Shown here in pieces: positions 25,234-33,719 of a stretch of DNA of 42,230 nucleotides (positions are counted from its first letter, which is position 1; every line of letters begins with the position of its first letter). The stretch spans positions 1-42,230 of the forward strand of contig NZ_JANQIH010000200.1 of assembly GCF_028282265.1 (NCBI RefSeq). The letters run 5' to 3'. Position numbers and translations under genes: made by a program. The notes beneath the pieces were generated by a model. The model ran no database searches, was not told where the DNA came from, and worked only from the letters and a program-made list of their open reading frames with translations. Source of the DNA: Allomuricauda sp. Lineage in GTDB: Bacteria; Bacteroidota; Bacteroidia; Flavobacteriales; Flavobacteriaceae.

Positions 25234-26691
25234 GTGATTAAAGAACATTGCCCTATACCAATTGAGAACACAACTTACATGAACATGAATAAACTTATGA
25301 GAATCGGATTGACTCAAAAAATAAAGCAATCAAGAAAAAGAGCGGTCACTTTTTTCGAAACCGCAAATGCCTGGGGAGTTTTTGTAATGGGAAGCACTTT
25401 TGTATTGATGATAGGAGCAGCTTATCTGGTTTATATCTTACAAGGGGATTTTGATAGATTTCATATAGAAAGGAGCAGCTCTTTGCTTGGCTATAGTTTT
25501 ATGCTAGTGGCAACGGCATTGTTGGCATTCAAAGTTGGATTTTTCCTTTTTACATTTGTTCGGTTTTTTAAATATAAACCAATCACTTCGGTAACCGACG
25601 ATGAATTACCAACCTGTACGGTCATTGTTCCTGCATATAATGAGGGAAAGCAGGTGTGGAACACGCTAATGAGTTTGGCAGAAAGTGATTTTCCGAAGGA
25701 AAAGCTGCAATTACTGGCTATTGACGATGGTAGTCAAGATGATACATGGCACTGGATTCAAAAAGCGAAGGAAGAATTGGGAGACTCTTTGGCCATCTAT
25801 AGGCAACCCAAAAATATGGGCAAACGACATGCGTTGTACCGTGGGTTCAATGAAGGCAACGGAGCGATTTTTGTAACGGTGGATAGTGATTCAGAAGTCA
25901 CTAGGGACACATTAAGAAATCTGGTAAGTCCATTCATAACCAATGAACAATGTGGAGCGGTTGCCGGAAACATTCGTGTACTGAACAATAAAAAAGCGTT
26001 ACTTCCCAAAATGTTGGATGTAAGCTTTGTCTTGAGTTTTGAGTTTGTTCGTTCCGCTGAAAGCACATTGAATGCGGTACTTTGCACGCCAGGTGCTCTT
26101 GCCGCGTATCGACGCACAGCGGTGTTTGCTTGTTTGGAAGACTGGATTAACCAAACTTTCATGGGGCAACCTTCTGATATTGGAGAAGACCGGGCAATGA
26201 CCAATATGATCTTGAAACAGGGGTATCATGTGCTTTTCCAAAGAAACGCCTATGCCTATACCAACGTTCCCGAAAAGTATAGAGGGCTGTATAAAATGTT
26301 CATCCGATGGGGAAGAAGCAACGTTCGGGAAAATATTGAGATGTCAAAATATGTCTTTGAGAATTTCAGAAGAGGACCCAAATGGGGCGCAAGACTTTTG
26401 TTTCTAAGTCAGTCTCTTAAGATAATCATGAGCTACCCTTTCTTATTGTTCATGTTGTTTTTTGTCTTGACCCATCCCTTACTCTTTTTAAGCTCGACTT
26501 TGGCAAGCATTCTTGTGCTATCCACTTTTCCTGTGATATTTTATGCAAAACGGTATGAGTTATCAGAATCTTTTTGGGCGTATTCGTACAGCATTTTGTA
26601 CACGTTTGGACTTTTTTGGATTACACCCTATGCCATTGCCACAGCAAATCGAAGAGGTTGGCTTACCCGAGGCTTACCTCAGAAAAAGTGA
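25234..26691 (+). CDS. Membrane glycosyltransferase family 2 (hyaluronan synthase/NodC-like)
   Basis: A processive-type GT2 of up to 485 residues. The start is uncertain: a GTG at 25234 or the ATGs at 25279/25285 (16 or 18 codons later), which I consider equally likely. Two N-terminal transmembrane segments are followed by the GT-A domain with PAYNEG, a DDGS site, the metal-binding Asp217-Ser-Asp219, GED317-319 and the RW pair at residues 358-359 of the Q/RxxRW motif; the usual Gln is replaced, since the motif reads MFIRW. C-terminal helices form the polymer channel. Probably makes an extracellular polysaccharide, but no partner genes are nearby. Confidence 0.9.
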   Translation: MIKEHCPIPIENTTYMNMNKLMRIGLTQKIKQSRKRAVTFFETANAWGVFVMGSTFVLMIGAAYLVYILQGDFDRFHIERSSSLLGYSFMLVATALLAFKVGFFLFTFVRFFKYKPITSVTDDELPTCTVIVPAYNEGKQVWNTLMSLAESDFPKEKLQLLAIDDGSQDDTWHWIQKAKEELGDSLAIYRQPKNMGKRHALYRGFNEGNGAIFVTVDSDSEVTRDTLRNLVSPFITNEQCGAVAGNIRVLNNKKALLPKMLDVSFVLSFEFVRSAESTLNAVLCTPGALAAYRRTAVFACLEDWINQTFMGQPSDIGEDRAMTNMILKQGYHVLFQRNAYAYTNVPEKYRGLYKMFIRWGRSNVRENIEMSKYVFENFRRGPKWGARLLFLSQSLKIIMSYPFLLFMLFFVLTHPLLFLSSTLASILVLSTFPVIFYAKRYELSESFWAYSYSILYTFGLFWITPYAIATANRRGWLTRGLPQKK

Positions 26692-26699
26692 TTAAATGC

Positions 26700-27362
26700 C
26701 TATTGGATTTTTGAGTTCCATTCTTTGTAGAATTGCTCTAAAAAATCAAGCATATACCGGTGACGTTCTCCGGCGATGGCCTTCCCCGTTTCTGTGTTCA
26801 TTTGATCTTTGAGCAATAACAATTTCTCGTAAAAATGGTTAATGGTTGGGGAATTTGATTTTTTGTATTCTTCCTTGGTCAAGTTTGGATTCGGCGGAAT
26901 AGAGGGGTCATAAAGTGCTCTATTTTTAAATCCGCCATAATTGAAAGTTCGAGCAATACCAATGGCACCAATGGCATCCAACCTATCCGCATCCTGAACA
27001 ACTTCCAATTCTTTTGAGGAAAACCTGTTTTCCTTATGTTCCAAACTATTTTTGAACGACATGTGCCTAATAATGGAAACAACATGGAGGATGGTATCTT
27101 CTGGCACTCCTCGTTCTTTAAGGAATTTCTCGGCGGTCATGGGACCAATTTCTTCATCGCCATCATGAAACTTTGGGTCTGCAATGTCATGGAGCAAAGC
27201 GGCCAAACCCACAATTAGAGAATCTGCGTTTTCTTCTTTTGCCAAAACCATGGCAGTTTTAAATACTCGTTCGGTGTGGAACCAATCATGTCCTCCTTCT
27301 GCACTTTTGAGCGCCTCTTTTACAAATGCTATCGTTTTTTCTATCAGAGGTTCCTTATTCAT
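26700..27362 (-). CDS. HD-domain phosphohydrolase (YpgQ/YedJ-like)
   Basis: A 220-residue soluble metal-dependent hydrolase. It carries the HD signature residues: His in GGHDWFHTERV, the HD pair in LAALLHDIADPKFHDG, and the later Asp in VQDADRLDAIGAIGIARTF. Length and motifs match the YpgQ/YedJ group; B. subtilis YpgQ is a dNTP pyrophosphohydrolase, so nucleotide clean-up is plausible but inferred. The ATG overlaps the stop of the upstream plsC-like gene by four bases, indicating translational coupling. It converges with the glycosyltransferase gene. Confidence 0.9.
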   Translation of the reverse strand: MNKEPLIEKTIAFVKEALKSAEGGHDWFHTERVFKTAMVLAKEENADSLIVGLAALLHDIADPKFHDGDEEIGPMTAEKFLKERGVPEDTILHVVSIIRHMSFKNSLEHKENRFSSKELEVVQDADRLDAIGAIGIARTFNYGGFKNRALYDPSIPPNPNLTKEEYKKSNSPTINHFYEKLLLLKDQMNTETGKAIAGERHRYMLDFLEQFYKEWNSKIQ

Positions 27363-28132
27363 GCGGGTGATGTTATTCCTTGAACGATTTGACTTTCCAG
27401 TTCATTGATCAAAGCCAAATGGTCTCCTCTATTTTCCATAGGTTGATGAACCTTATATTGGATATATGAACCCAAACCCATCGGGAACTTTCCATAGCGT
27501 AGTATTTTCCACGAGTTGTTGATGCTAATGGGAACAAGAAGAGCCGAAGGGGCATTCTCCATAAGAACCTTCAACCCCGTGGTTCGAAATTTTTTGGGAT
27601 GACCGTCCCGGCTTCGGGTACCTTCAGGAAAGATAACAGCACTTCGATGATGGACTTCGATATAGTTTCCCAGTTTGGACAGTTGTTCCACGGCCTGTTT
27701 TGGGTCCTTTCTGTCAATAAGGGCAGATCCCCCATGCCTTAGGTTAAAGGAAACACTTGGAATTCCCTTTCCTAGTTCAATTTTACTCACAAATTTGGGA
27801 TGGTGTCGTCTCATATACCAAATCAAAGGTGGAATATCATACATACTTTGGTGATTGGTAACGATGATTAAAGGGCGGTCTATTGGAATTTCAAATGGAT
27901 TTTCAAATTTGTACCGGGTTCCCAAAATATTGGTGCATCGCATGATGAACCAGTTTAGAATCGTTACACTTCTTTTATGTATGTCATATCCAAAAAGCTT
28001 GAGGCATATCCACTGAATGGGATGGAAAACCACTAAGGTCAAGCCAAAACAGATAAAGAAGATAATGGTAAGTAGATATGAAATTAACTTCTGCACATTA
28101 TATTGGTTTGGTTCAGAACAAGACCTAAACAA
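27359..28132 (-). CDS. plsC: 1-acyl-sn-glycerol-3-phosphate acyltransferase (PlsC-like)
   Basis: A membrane acyltransferase of up to 257 residues that converts lysophosphatidic to phosphatidic acid in phospholipid synthesis. It has the NHQSMYD (HX4D) catalytic motif, the FPEGTRSRDG substrate-binding motif, and an N-terminal hydrophobic segment (LISYLLTIIFFICFGLTLVVF). An in-frame GTG at 28096 (VQKLISYLL) is an attractive alternative start that removes twelve polar residues; the ATG at 28132 is the default. It is the first gene of a two-gene unit with the HD hydrolase. Confidence 0.92.
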   Translation of the reverse strand: MFRSCSEPNQYNVQKLISYLLTIIFFICFGLTLVVFHPIQWICLKLFGYDIHKRSVTILNWFIMRCTNILGTRYKFENPFEIPIDRPLIIVTNHQSMYDIPPLIWYMRRHHPKFVSKIELGKGIPSVSFNLRHGGSALIDRKDPKQAVEQLSKLGNYIEVHHRSAVIFPEGTRSRDGHPKKFRTTGLKVLMENAPSALLVPISINNSWKILRYGKFPMGLGSYIQYKVHQPMENRGDHLALINELESQIVQGITSPA

Positions 28133-28161
28133 TGGTTTTTAGGTCATGGATAAAAATAAAA

Positions 28162-28185
28162 AAACCACCTTTTTTAAGGTGGTTT
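28162..28185 (-). terminator. Rho-independent terminator of the bacilliredoxin gene
   Basis: A perfect ten-base stem AAACCACCTT/AAGGTGGTTT with a TTTT loop. Read on the minus strand, it is followed by a T-rich run (28151-28164), 21 bases after the stop of the bacilliredoxin gene. Confidence 0.85.
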
Positions 28186-28206
28186 ACAAGTAAGTTTTTC
28201 GAATTT

Positions 28207-28617
28207 TTAGCAAAATTCGTTGTAAGCTTCCATAAGATTCTCTGCAATAATTTCTGCTGGTCTACCTTCGATATGATGTCTTTCTATCATGTGGACCAAT
28301 TCACCATCTTTGAATAGGGCCATACTTGGCGATGAAGGTGGGAAAGGTACCATATGATTTCTTGCGGTATCAACAGCATCTGTATCAACACCGGCAAAAA
28401 CGGTAACCAAATGGTCGGGTGTCTTACTATTCTGTAGACTCAACTTGGCTCCAGGCCTTGCATTGGCTGCAGCACAGCCACAAACTGAATTCACTACAAC
28501 CAACGTAGTGCCATCTTTCTGTAAAGCGCCTTCTACGGCTTCACTTGTATATAACTCTTCGAACCCGGCAGTAGCTAAATCTGCTCTCATGGGTTTTACT
28601 AATTCTTCAGGATACAT
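28207..28617 (-). CDS. BrxA/BrxB-family bacilliredoxin
   Basis: A 136-residue protein of the YphP/YqiW family. It has the redox motif Cys46-Gly-Cys48 in VVNSVCGCAAANARPG and the full family pattern, including MYPEELVKPMRADL at the start, FAGVDTDAV, and MVPFPPSSPSMALFKDGELVHMIERHHIEG near the end. Bacilliredoxins remove bacillithiol from oxidised protein thiols, so the organism probably makes bacillithiol, as many Bacteroidota do. A candidate -7 element (minus-strand TATCTTTG, 28637-28644) lies 19 bases upstream, divergent from the TerB-DnaJ promoter. Confidence 0.95.
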   Translation of the reverse strand: MYPEELVKPMRADLATAGFEELYTSEAVEGALQKDGTTLVVVNSVCGCAAANARPGAKLSLQNSKTPDHLVTVFAGVDTDAVDTARNHMVPFPPSSPSMALFKDGELVHMIERHHIEGRPAEIIAENLMEAYNEFC

Positions 28618-28636
28618 AGTCTTTTTATTAGGTGTT

Positions 28637-28644
28637 CAAAGATA
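28637..28644 (-). promoter_or_regulatory. Candidate -7 element for the bacilliredoxin gene
   Basis: The minus strand reads TATCTTTG, an exact TAnnTTTG match, 19 bases upstream of the ATG at 28617. No well-spaced -33 TTG was found. Confidence 0.45.
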
Positions 28645-28690
28645 ACGCATTTGTCGGTTTTTTTTATCACCCTTAACAAAGCCTAAAGAG

Positions 28691-28717
28691 TTGGTGCATT
28701 GCAAACGTTTATCTTTG
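28691..28717 (+). promoter_or_regulatory. Candidate Bacteroidota promoter for the TerB-DnaJ gene
   Basis: TTG (28691-28693) is followed after 16 bases by TATCTTTG (28710-28717), an exact -7 consensus, 17 bases before the ATG at 28735. The spacer is slightly short compared with the usual range. Confidence 0.55.
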
Positions 28718-28734
28718 CGCTTTAAGTTTTCAAA

Positions 28735-29472
28735 ATGATAAAGTGGTTTGCCGCTTTTTTAGGGTACATGGTGTTTCGATTTCCAGGGGCTATTCTCGGA
28801 TTTATCGTTGGAAGTCTTTTGGATAACCTAGGAGGAGGCCGGAGAGATCCCCGCACCATCTTCAGGGAATACACCCAACCTAATGTTTCTCCCGCTGATT
28901 TCGAGTTGAATCTGCTTTCGCTGTGTTCGATCATTATAAAGGCAGACGGACAAGTAAATCAAAAGGAACTTGACTACGTACGACAGTATTTTTTAAGTAC
29001 CTACGGTAAGGAAAAGGCCAATGCGATATTCAGAACTTTTAACGAGGTCATAAAAAAAAGGGAAATCTCCGCTCAACGGATTTCTACCTATTTGGCGCAG
29101 AGAACACGTTATGAAGTTCGACTTCAGTTGTTGCACTTTCTCTTTGGCATTGCCCAGTCTGATGGAAGAGTAAGTGATGGCGAGATTTCGAAATTGCGTG
29201 AAATTGCTGGTTACTTGCGAGTAGGTCAATATGATTTTGAAAGCATCATGGCCATGTTCATTAAGTCGGCCGACAACGCTTACAAGATTTTGGAAATTGA
29301 TAAATCGGCAACGGATGATGAGGTGAAAAAGGCGTACCGAAACATGGCCAAAAAATACCATCCGGATAGGGTAGTTACTGAAAATGAAGCCATTAAAAAA
29401 GGTGCTGAAGAAAAATTCAAGGAAGTACAAAAGGCGTATGAAACTATTCAAAAGGAAAGAGGGATTTCTTAA
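28735..29472 (+). CDS. TerB/DnaJ-domain protein (DjlA-like co-chaperone)
   Basis: A 245-residue protein with an N-terminal hydrophobic anchor ([25 protein letters not shown]), a TerB-like helical domain of about residues 55-170 ([47 protein letters not shown]), and a C-terminal J domain of about residues 182-242 ([30 protein letters not shown] split around its helices, with the HPD tripeptide). This is the DjlA domain order; the J domain should stimulate a DnaK partner at the inner membrane. It lies 27 bp upstream of the HupE-like gene and is probably co-transcribed. Confidence 0.93.
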   Translation: MIKWFAAFLGYMVFRFPGAILGFIVGSLLDNLGGGRRDPRTIFREYTQPNVSPADFELNLLSLCSIIIKADGQVNQKELDYVRQYFLSTYGKEKANAIFRTFNEVIKKREISAQRISTYLAQRTRYEVRLQLLHFLFGIAQSDGRVSDGEISKLREIAGYLRVGQYDFESIMAMFIKSADNAYKILEIDKSATDDEVKKAYRNMAKKYHPDRVVTENEAIKKGAEEKFKEVQKAYETIQKERGIS

Positions 29473-29499
29473 CTTAGCTACAACCCCAAACCTGAATAT

Positions 29500-30093
29500 A
29501 TGCAAGACTTTTGGTTTTATGTAAAATTGGGCTTTAACCATGTTTTGGATTTTGGAGCCTATGACCATATTCTCTTTTTAGCGGCTCTAGCAACCCCGTT
29601 TACCTTTAAATATTGGAAGCGCGTCGTTATTTTGGCGACAATTTTTACCATTGCTCATTGCACATCTTTAGCTCTGGCGGCATTCGATGTTTTAACTGTG
29701 GATGTTGGGCTGATTGAATTTCTGATTCCGGTTACCATATTGCTCACAGCACTTTTCAACTTTATCTACGTTTTTCGGGATGCGGTCAATGTTGGAATGT
29801 ATCTGCATATACTGGTTACTTCGTTTTTTGGGTTGATACACGGTTTTGGCTTCTCTAATTATTTCAAACTTTTAATGGCCGAGGAAGATGATAAAGTAGT
29901 TCCTTTATTGGGTTTTGCAACCGGAATTGAGTTTTCCCAAGTGGCCATTATCATGGTGGTTTTGGCCATCGCTTTTTTACTTCAAAACGTGTTGGGTTTA
30001 AAAAGGTCGCATTTCATCGTCGGTTTATCGATTTTAATCTGTGCCATCACAATACCCTTACTTTATGCCACGTTGTTAAATTTGATAGAATAA
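29500..30093 (+). CDS. HupE/UreJ family membrane protein
   Basis: A 197-residue polytopic protein with about six transmembrane helices, matching the HupE/UreJ_2 group: GFNHVLDFGAYDHILFL, with two conserved His residues near the membrane edge, IFTIAHCTSLALA, and FFGLIHGFGFSNYF. HupE relatives transport nickel or cobalt, but this short flavobacterial type is uncharacterised, and no urease or hydrogenase genes are visible. It is directly downstream of the TerB-DnaJ gene. Confidence 0.88.
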   Translation: MQDFWFYVKLGFNHVLDFGAYDHILFLAALATPFTFKYWKRVVILATIFTIAHCTSLALAAFDVLTVDVGLIEFLIPVTILLTALFNFIYVFRDAVNVGMYLHILVTSFFGLIHGFGFSNYFKLLMAEEDDKVVPLLGFATGIEFSQVAIIMVVLAIAFLLQNVLGLKRSHFIVGLSILICAITIPLLYATLLNLIE

Positions 30094-30095
30094 CG

Positions 30096-30126
30096 TTGTA
30101 GGTATCTTACAAAGCGGGTATCTTTA
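30096..30126 (+). promoter_or_regulatory. Candidate promoter for the deaminase-protease unit
   Basis: TTG (30096-30098) and TATCTTTA (30119-30126, one mismatch to TAnnTTTG) are 20 bases apart, good Bacteroidota spacing, and lie 24 bases before the ATG at 30151. The region also contains an imperfect direct repeat GGTATCTTA/GGTATCTTT. Confidence 0.5.
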
Positions 30127-30150
30127 AATTTTATCACCCACCCATACTAT

Positions 30151-30588
30151 ATGAAGGATAGCAAACAGGAGAAGTATGATAAAGCCTATTTAAGAATGGC
30201 TAAGGAGTGGGGGCGATTATCTTATTGTAAACGCAAGCAAGTAGGTGCAATTATTGTAAAGGACAGGATGATTATTTCTGACGGTTACAACGGTACACCA
30301 ACAGGTTTTGAAAATATATGCGAGGATGAAGAAGGATATACCAAGTGGTATGTTCTTCACGCTGAGGCCAACGCTATTTTAAAGGTGGCCTCATCAACCC
30401 AATCCTGTGAGGGAGCCACTTTATACATTACACTTTCCCCATGCCGGGAGTGTAGTAAGTTGATTCATCAGTCTGGCATAAAACGTGTGGTATATCAAAC
30501 CGCGTACAAAGACGATTCCGGATTGCGTTTTTTGGAAAGGGCGGGGGTTGAAATCCTTCACCTGCCTATTTTGGAGGAAATGGTATAG
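30151..30588 (+). CDS. dCMP deaminase family protein
   Basis: A 145-residue zinc-dependent deaminase that probably converts dCMP to dUMP for thymidylate synthesis. Zinc and catalytic residues are His70-Ala-Glu72 in LHAEANAI and Cys98/Cys101 in SPCRECSKLI. The N-terminal YLRMAKEWGRLSYCKRKQVGAIIVKD segment and GYNGTPTGFEN are typical of the ComEB/dCMP deaminase group. Twelve bases separate it from the S41 peptidase gene, so they share a transcript. Its role links functionally with nrdBA further downstream. Confidence 0.95.
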   Translation: MKDSKQEKYDKAYLRMAKEWGRLSYCKRKQVGAIIVKDRMIISDGYNGTPTGFENICEDEEGYTKWYVLHAEANAILKVASSTQSCEGATLYITLSPCRECSKLIHQSGIKRVVYQTAYKDDSGLRFLERAGVEILHLPILEEMV

Positions 30589-30600
30589 CCCAAATTTGAA

Positions 30601-32229
30601 ATGCAAAAGAAATTTAACTACATAGGACCCACGTTACTTGCTTTGGCGGTTGCCATTGGCATCTTCATTGGCGGGAAGCTTCATTTTAATGATACACCCG
30701 AGAAACTATTTTCCACAAATTCAAAAAAGGACAAGCTTAACAGACTTATTGATTATATCGACTATGAGTACGTCGATGATATCGATACCGATAGTATAGT
30801 TGATGTTACGGTGAATAACATCTTGGGCAAATTAGACCCTCATTCGGTGTATATTCCAAAGAATGAGATGAGACAGGTTTCCGAAAATATGAAGGGAGAT
30901 TTTGTTGGAATAGGCATCAGCTTTTATATGTATAGAGATACAATAACAGTAATTCGAGCCATTAAAAATGGTCCAAGTTATATTAGCGGTATTAAACCGG
31001 GGGACCGTATTCTCTTGGCCAATAGGGACACACTATTTGGCAAAAGGATTCCCAATAACGAAATAGTCTCAAGACTAAAAGGCAAAGCGGGTACAAAAGT
31101 GGATCTCAAGGTATTTCGAAAATCAGAAAACCGTTTGTTGAGTATGACGGTTACCAGGGACAGGGTCCCTATAAAAAGTGTAGATGCCTATTACATGATT
31201 ACCCGTGATATGGGCTATATTAAAATAAACCGTTTCGCAGAATCTACCTTTGATGAATTTAAAGATGCCCTTCGGAAATTGAAACTGCGCGGAGCCGAAA
31301 AGTTGGTTCTCGATTTAAGGGACAACCCTGGCGGGTATCTGGGAATAGCCGAAAAACTGGCAGATGAGTTTTTGGTTGATGACAAACTCATTTTGTTCAC
31401 TAAAAACAAAAAGGGAAAAATTAAAAAGGCATTCGCAACCAAAAAAGGAGGTTTTGAAGAAAAACCCGTTTATGTTTTGATCAATGAACGCTCCGCCTCG
31501 GCAAGTGAAATTATTGCTGGAGCCCTACAGGATAATGATGTTGGAACCATAGTGGGTAGACGCTCTTTTGGTAAGGGCCTCGTGCAACGCGAAATGGATT
31601 TGGGAGATGGCTCTGCGGTTCGATTGACCGTTTCACGTTATTACACACCAACAGGACGCTCCATTCAAAGGTCTTATAAGAACGGGAGCAAGGACTATTA
31701 TCAAAAATTTATGGACCGCTACAGTAGTGGTGAATTGGTTTCCGTGGATAGCATAAAGGTTGCCGATTCCTTAAAGTTTGTCACTCCAAAAGGAAAAATC
31801 GTCTATGGAGGTGGAGGCATTATTCCGGATGAATTTGTGCCCATAGGAAGTAATGAGGAAGAAGCCATCAACAGTATGGATGATACCTACGAATTCTTCT
31901 CTCGCTTTATTTTTGAGCATCTTGAAAAGGATAGAAGCCAATATTCCGAGTACTCAAAAAATGAGTTTCTTGAGGATTTTAGGGTTGATGATATTCTTTT
32001 TGATCAATTCATTGAATTCGTTTTAAATCGAAAAATAAAACTCAATTTCTACGAGCAAGAAGAGCGAATCAAGGCATATCTGAAAGCAAATATAGCAGAG
32101 CAGTTGTTCTCACCTAATGTCGCTGCCCAGATAAAGGGAGAATATGATCCAATGCTTGATAAGGTAAGAGAACTTGATGCCGAATCCCAGTTCGAGACCA
32201 GTGAAGAGGTATTAGGACTCAAAGACTAA
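30601..32229 (+). CDS. S41 family C-terminal processing peptidase (CtpA/Prc-like)
   Basis: A 542-residue periplasmic serine protease with an N-terminal signal/anchor (YIGPTLLALAVAIGIFIGG). Domains: N-terminal helices with KLDPHSVYIP, a PDZ domain at about residues 85-175 (GIGISFYMYRDTITVIRAIKNG split by its strands), then the S41 catalytic core with Ser300 in ERSASASEI and Lys325 in RRSFGKGLVQ, spaced 25 residues as in the family. The C-terminal about 150 residues are helical and acidic, as usual for Bacteroidota CTPs. It probably trims or degrades envelope proteins. It ends in a hairpin shared with the convergent small membrane protein gene. Confidence 0.95.
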   Translation: MQKKFNYIGPTLLALAVAIGIFIGGKLHFNDTPEKLFSTNSKKDKLNRLIDYIDYEYVDDIDTDSIVDVTVNNILGKLDPHSVYIPKNEMRQVSENMKGDFVGIGISFYMYRDTITVIRAIKNGPSYISGIKPGDRILLANRDTLFGKRIPNNEIVSRLKGKAGTKVDLKVFRKSENRLLSMTVTRDRVPIKSVDAYYMITRDMGYIKINRFAESTFDEFKDALRKLKLRGAEKLVLDLRDNPGGYLGIAEKLADEFLVDDKLILFTKNKKGKIKKAFATKKGGFEEKPVYVLINERSASASEIIAGALQDNDVGTIVGRRSFGKGLVQREMDLGDGSAVRLTVSRYYTPTGRSIQRSYKNGSKDYYQKFMDRYSSGELVSVDSIKVADSLKFVTPKGKIVYGGGGIIPDEFVPIGSNEEEAINSMDDTYEFFSRFIFEHLEKDRSQYSEYSKNEFLEDFRVDDILFDQFIEFVLNRKIKLNFYEQEERIKAYLKANIAEQLFSPNVAAQIKGEYDPMLDKVRELDAESQFETSEEVLGLKD

Positions 32230-32242
32230 GGATTAGTCTTTT
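32221..32242. terminator. Bidirectional hairpin overlapping both stop codons
   Basis: AAAGACTAA (32221-32229) pairs perfectly with TTAGTCTTT (32233-32241) around a three-base loop. The two arms contain the TAA of the protease gene and the TAA of the convergent small gene. A short T run follows on the plus strand. Confidence 0.6.
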
Positions 32243-32439
32243 CCCTTTAATTTCTTGTCAATTTTTTTCGAAGTCATAAAGATTAGCAATAGCACAATGG
32301 CGCATAAAGAAGCCACAATACATATCAAGGCTATAGTGCTATCACCTTGTAACGGATTGTTGAAATCCACCATGGTCACGTTATAGGCGATGAGCGCTAA
32401 AGCGAAGACGATAAGAACGATAATAAAGGTTTTATTCAT
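32233..32439 (-). CDS. Small two-helix membrane protein
   Basis: A 68-residue protein with two hydrophobic segments (TFIIVLIVFALALIAYNVTMV and IALICIVASLCAIVLLLIFM), a short polar loop, and a Lys-rich C-terminus (KKIDKKLKGKD) predicted to face the cytoplasm. I do not recognise a family. It is 16 bases downstream of the marC-like gene and probably in its operon, which supports it being real. Confidence 0.72.
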   Translation of the reverse strand: MNKTFIIVLIVFALALIAYNVTMVDFNNPLQGDSTIALICIVASLCAIVLLLIFMTSKKIDKKLKGKD

Positions 32440-32455
32440 ATAACAGAAGTTGTCG

Positions 32456-33037
32456 TCAGTTGTTCAAGAGTTGGTTGATGTTGGTAGCGAACAGCTTTAC
32501 CGCGATAGCCAACAAAATTACCCCGAAAACCTTTCGTATAATACTCAAACCATTCTTCCCCAAAACCCTTTCGATTTTGGAGCTGGACTTAAGTACAGCA
32601 TACACAAAGATAACGTTTACGATTATGGCCACTACAATGTTCTCCACATCATATTCGGCTCGTAATGAAAGGATGGAGGTCATAGTTCCCGCTCCAGCAA
32701 TGAGGGGAAATGCTATGGGAACCACAGATGCCGTTTCGGGCTCATCGTCCCTATAAAGGGTGACGCCCAAGATCATCTCGATAGCCAGAAAAAAGATGAC
32801 GAAGGCACCGGCCACTGCAAAAGAATTTACATCGATACCGATAAGGCCCAATATACTTTCTCCCACAAAAAGAAAGGCAATCATGATACAGGCAGCTACA
32901 ATAGAAGCTTTTTCAGATTGTATGTGGCCAACCTTTTTTCTCAGCGAAATAATAATGGGAACACTGCCCAAAATATCAATGACCGCAAAAAGTATCATGG
33001 TCGCTGTGGCGATTTGCTTAAAGTTGAAATTCATCAT
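32456..33037 (-). CDS. MarC family integral membrane protein
   Basis: A 193-residue protein with six hydrophobic segments, matching MarC (UPF0056): ILFAVIDILGSVPIIISLR near the N-terminus, an AFVIFFLAIEMILG segment, the conserved VVPIAFPLIAGAGTMTSIL, and a C-terminal VFGVILLAIAVKLFATNI segment. The transport function is unknown; MarC itself is not a proven drug resistance factor. It lies upstream of the small membrane protein on the same strand and is divergent from the DUF3109 gene. Confidence 0.92.
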   Translation of the reverse strand: MMNFNFKQIATATMILFAVIDILGSVPIIISLRKKVGHIQSEKASIVAACIMIAFLFVGESILGLIGIDVNSFAVAGAFVIFFLAIEMILGVTLYRDDEPETASVVPIAFPLIAGAGTMTSILSLRAEYDVENIVVAIIVNVIFVYAVLKSSSKIERVLGKNGLSIIRKVFGVILLAIAVKLFATNINQLLNN

Positions 33038-33125
33038 TCAAAAATTTGATCGGCAAATTTACGCTGAAAACAGCTTTTTGGACTTTATTGCCATGCATAA
33101 AAAACATTAAGTTTTTGGTTTCGGT

Positions 33126-33133
33126 TACCTTTG
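33126..33133 (+). promoter_or_regulatory. Candidate -7 element for the DUF3109 gene
   Basis: TACCTTTG is an exact TAnnTTTG match 19 bases upstream of the ATG at 33153. No -33 TTG at the standard distance. Confidence 0.45.
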
Positions 33134-33152
33134 CCAAAAACCATCGTGGCCC

Positions 33153-33719
33153 ATGTTCCAAATTGGAAAGACCATAGTATCCGAGGAAATATTGGACAAT
33201 GACTTTGTATGTAATCTCAATGCATGCAAAGGAGCCTGTTGTGTGGATGGAGAGTACGGTGCCCCCCTTGAAGAATCGGAAACACATATTCTGGCCGATA
33301 TCTTTGAAAAAGTAAAACCCTTTTTACGCCCAGAGAGCATTGCTACGATTGATGAGCAAGGGCCATTTGTAAAGGGGGAGGATGGAGAGTGGGAGACCCC
33401 TTTGGTCAATGGAAGTGAATGTGCTTACGTTGTTTTCTCAAAGGAGGGTATTGCCAAATGTGGCCTTGAAGAAGCGTATAATGCAGGTGTCACCGACTGG
33501 AAAAAACCAGTTTCCTGTCACTTATACCCCGTAAGAACTAGAACGTACAGTGAATTTACGGCCGTAAACTATCATAAGTGGGAGATTTGTGATCCGGCCT
33601 GTAGTTTGGGAGAAGAATTAAAAGTTCCCATTTTCAAGTTCGTAAAGGAAGCACTTATACGAAAGTTCGGTCAGGATTGGTACAACGAATTGGAGCAGGT
33701 AGCGAAAGATAGACTTTAA
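33153..33719 (+). CDS. DUF3109 family protein
   Basis: A 188-residue soluble protein matching DUF3109. It has a Cys-rich N-terminal block (CNLNACKGACCVDGEYGAPL), then EWETPLVNGSECAYVVF, an AKCGLEEAY segment, PVSCHLYPVRTRTY, and a CDPACSLG motif near the C-terminus. The eight or so conserved Cys resemble the YkgJ type of metal or iron-sulphur cluster binding proteins, so metal binding is likely; its role is unknown. Its stop overlaps the stop of the convergent histidine kinase gene in a shared TTAA. Confidence 0.93.
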   Translation: MFQIGKTIVSEEILDNDFVCNLNACKGACCVDGEYGAPLEESETHILADIFEKVKPFLRPESIATIDEQGPFVKGEDGEWETPLVNGSECAYVVFSKEGIAKCGLEEAYNAGVTDWKKPVSCHLYPVRTRTYSEFTAVNYHKWEICDPACSLGEELKVPIFKFVKEALIRKFGQDWYNELEQVAKDRL

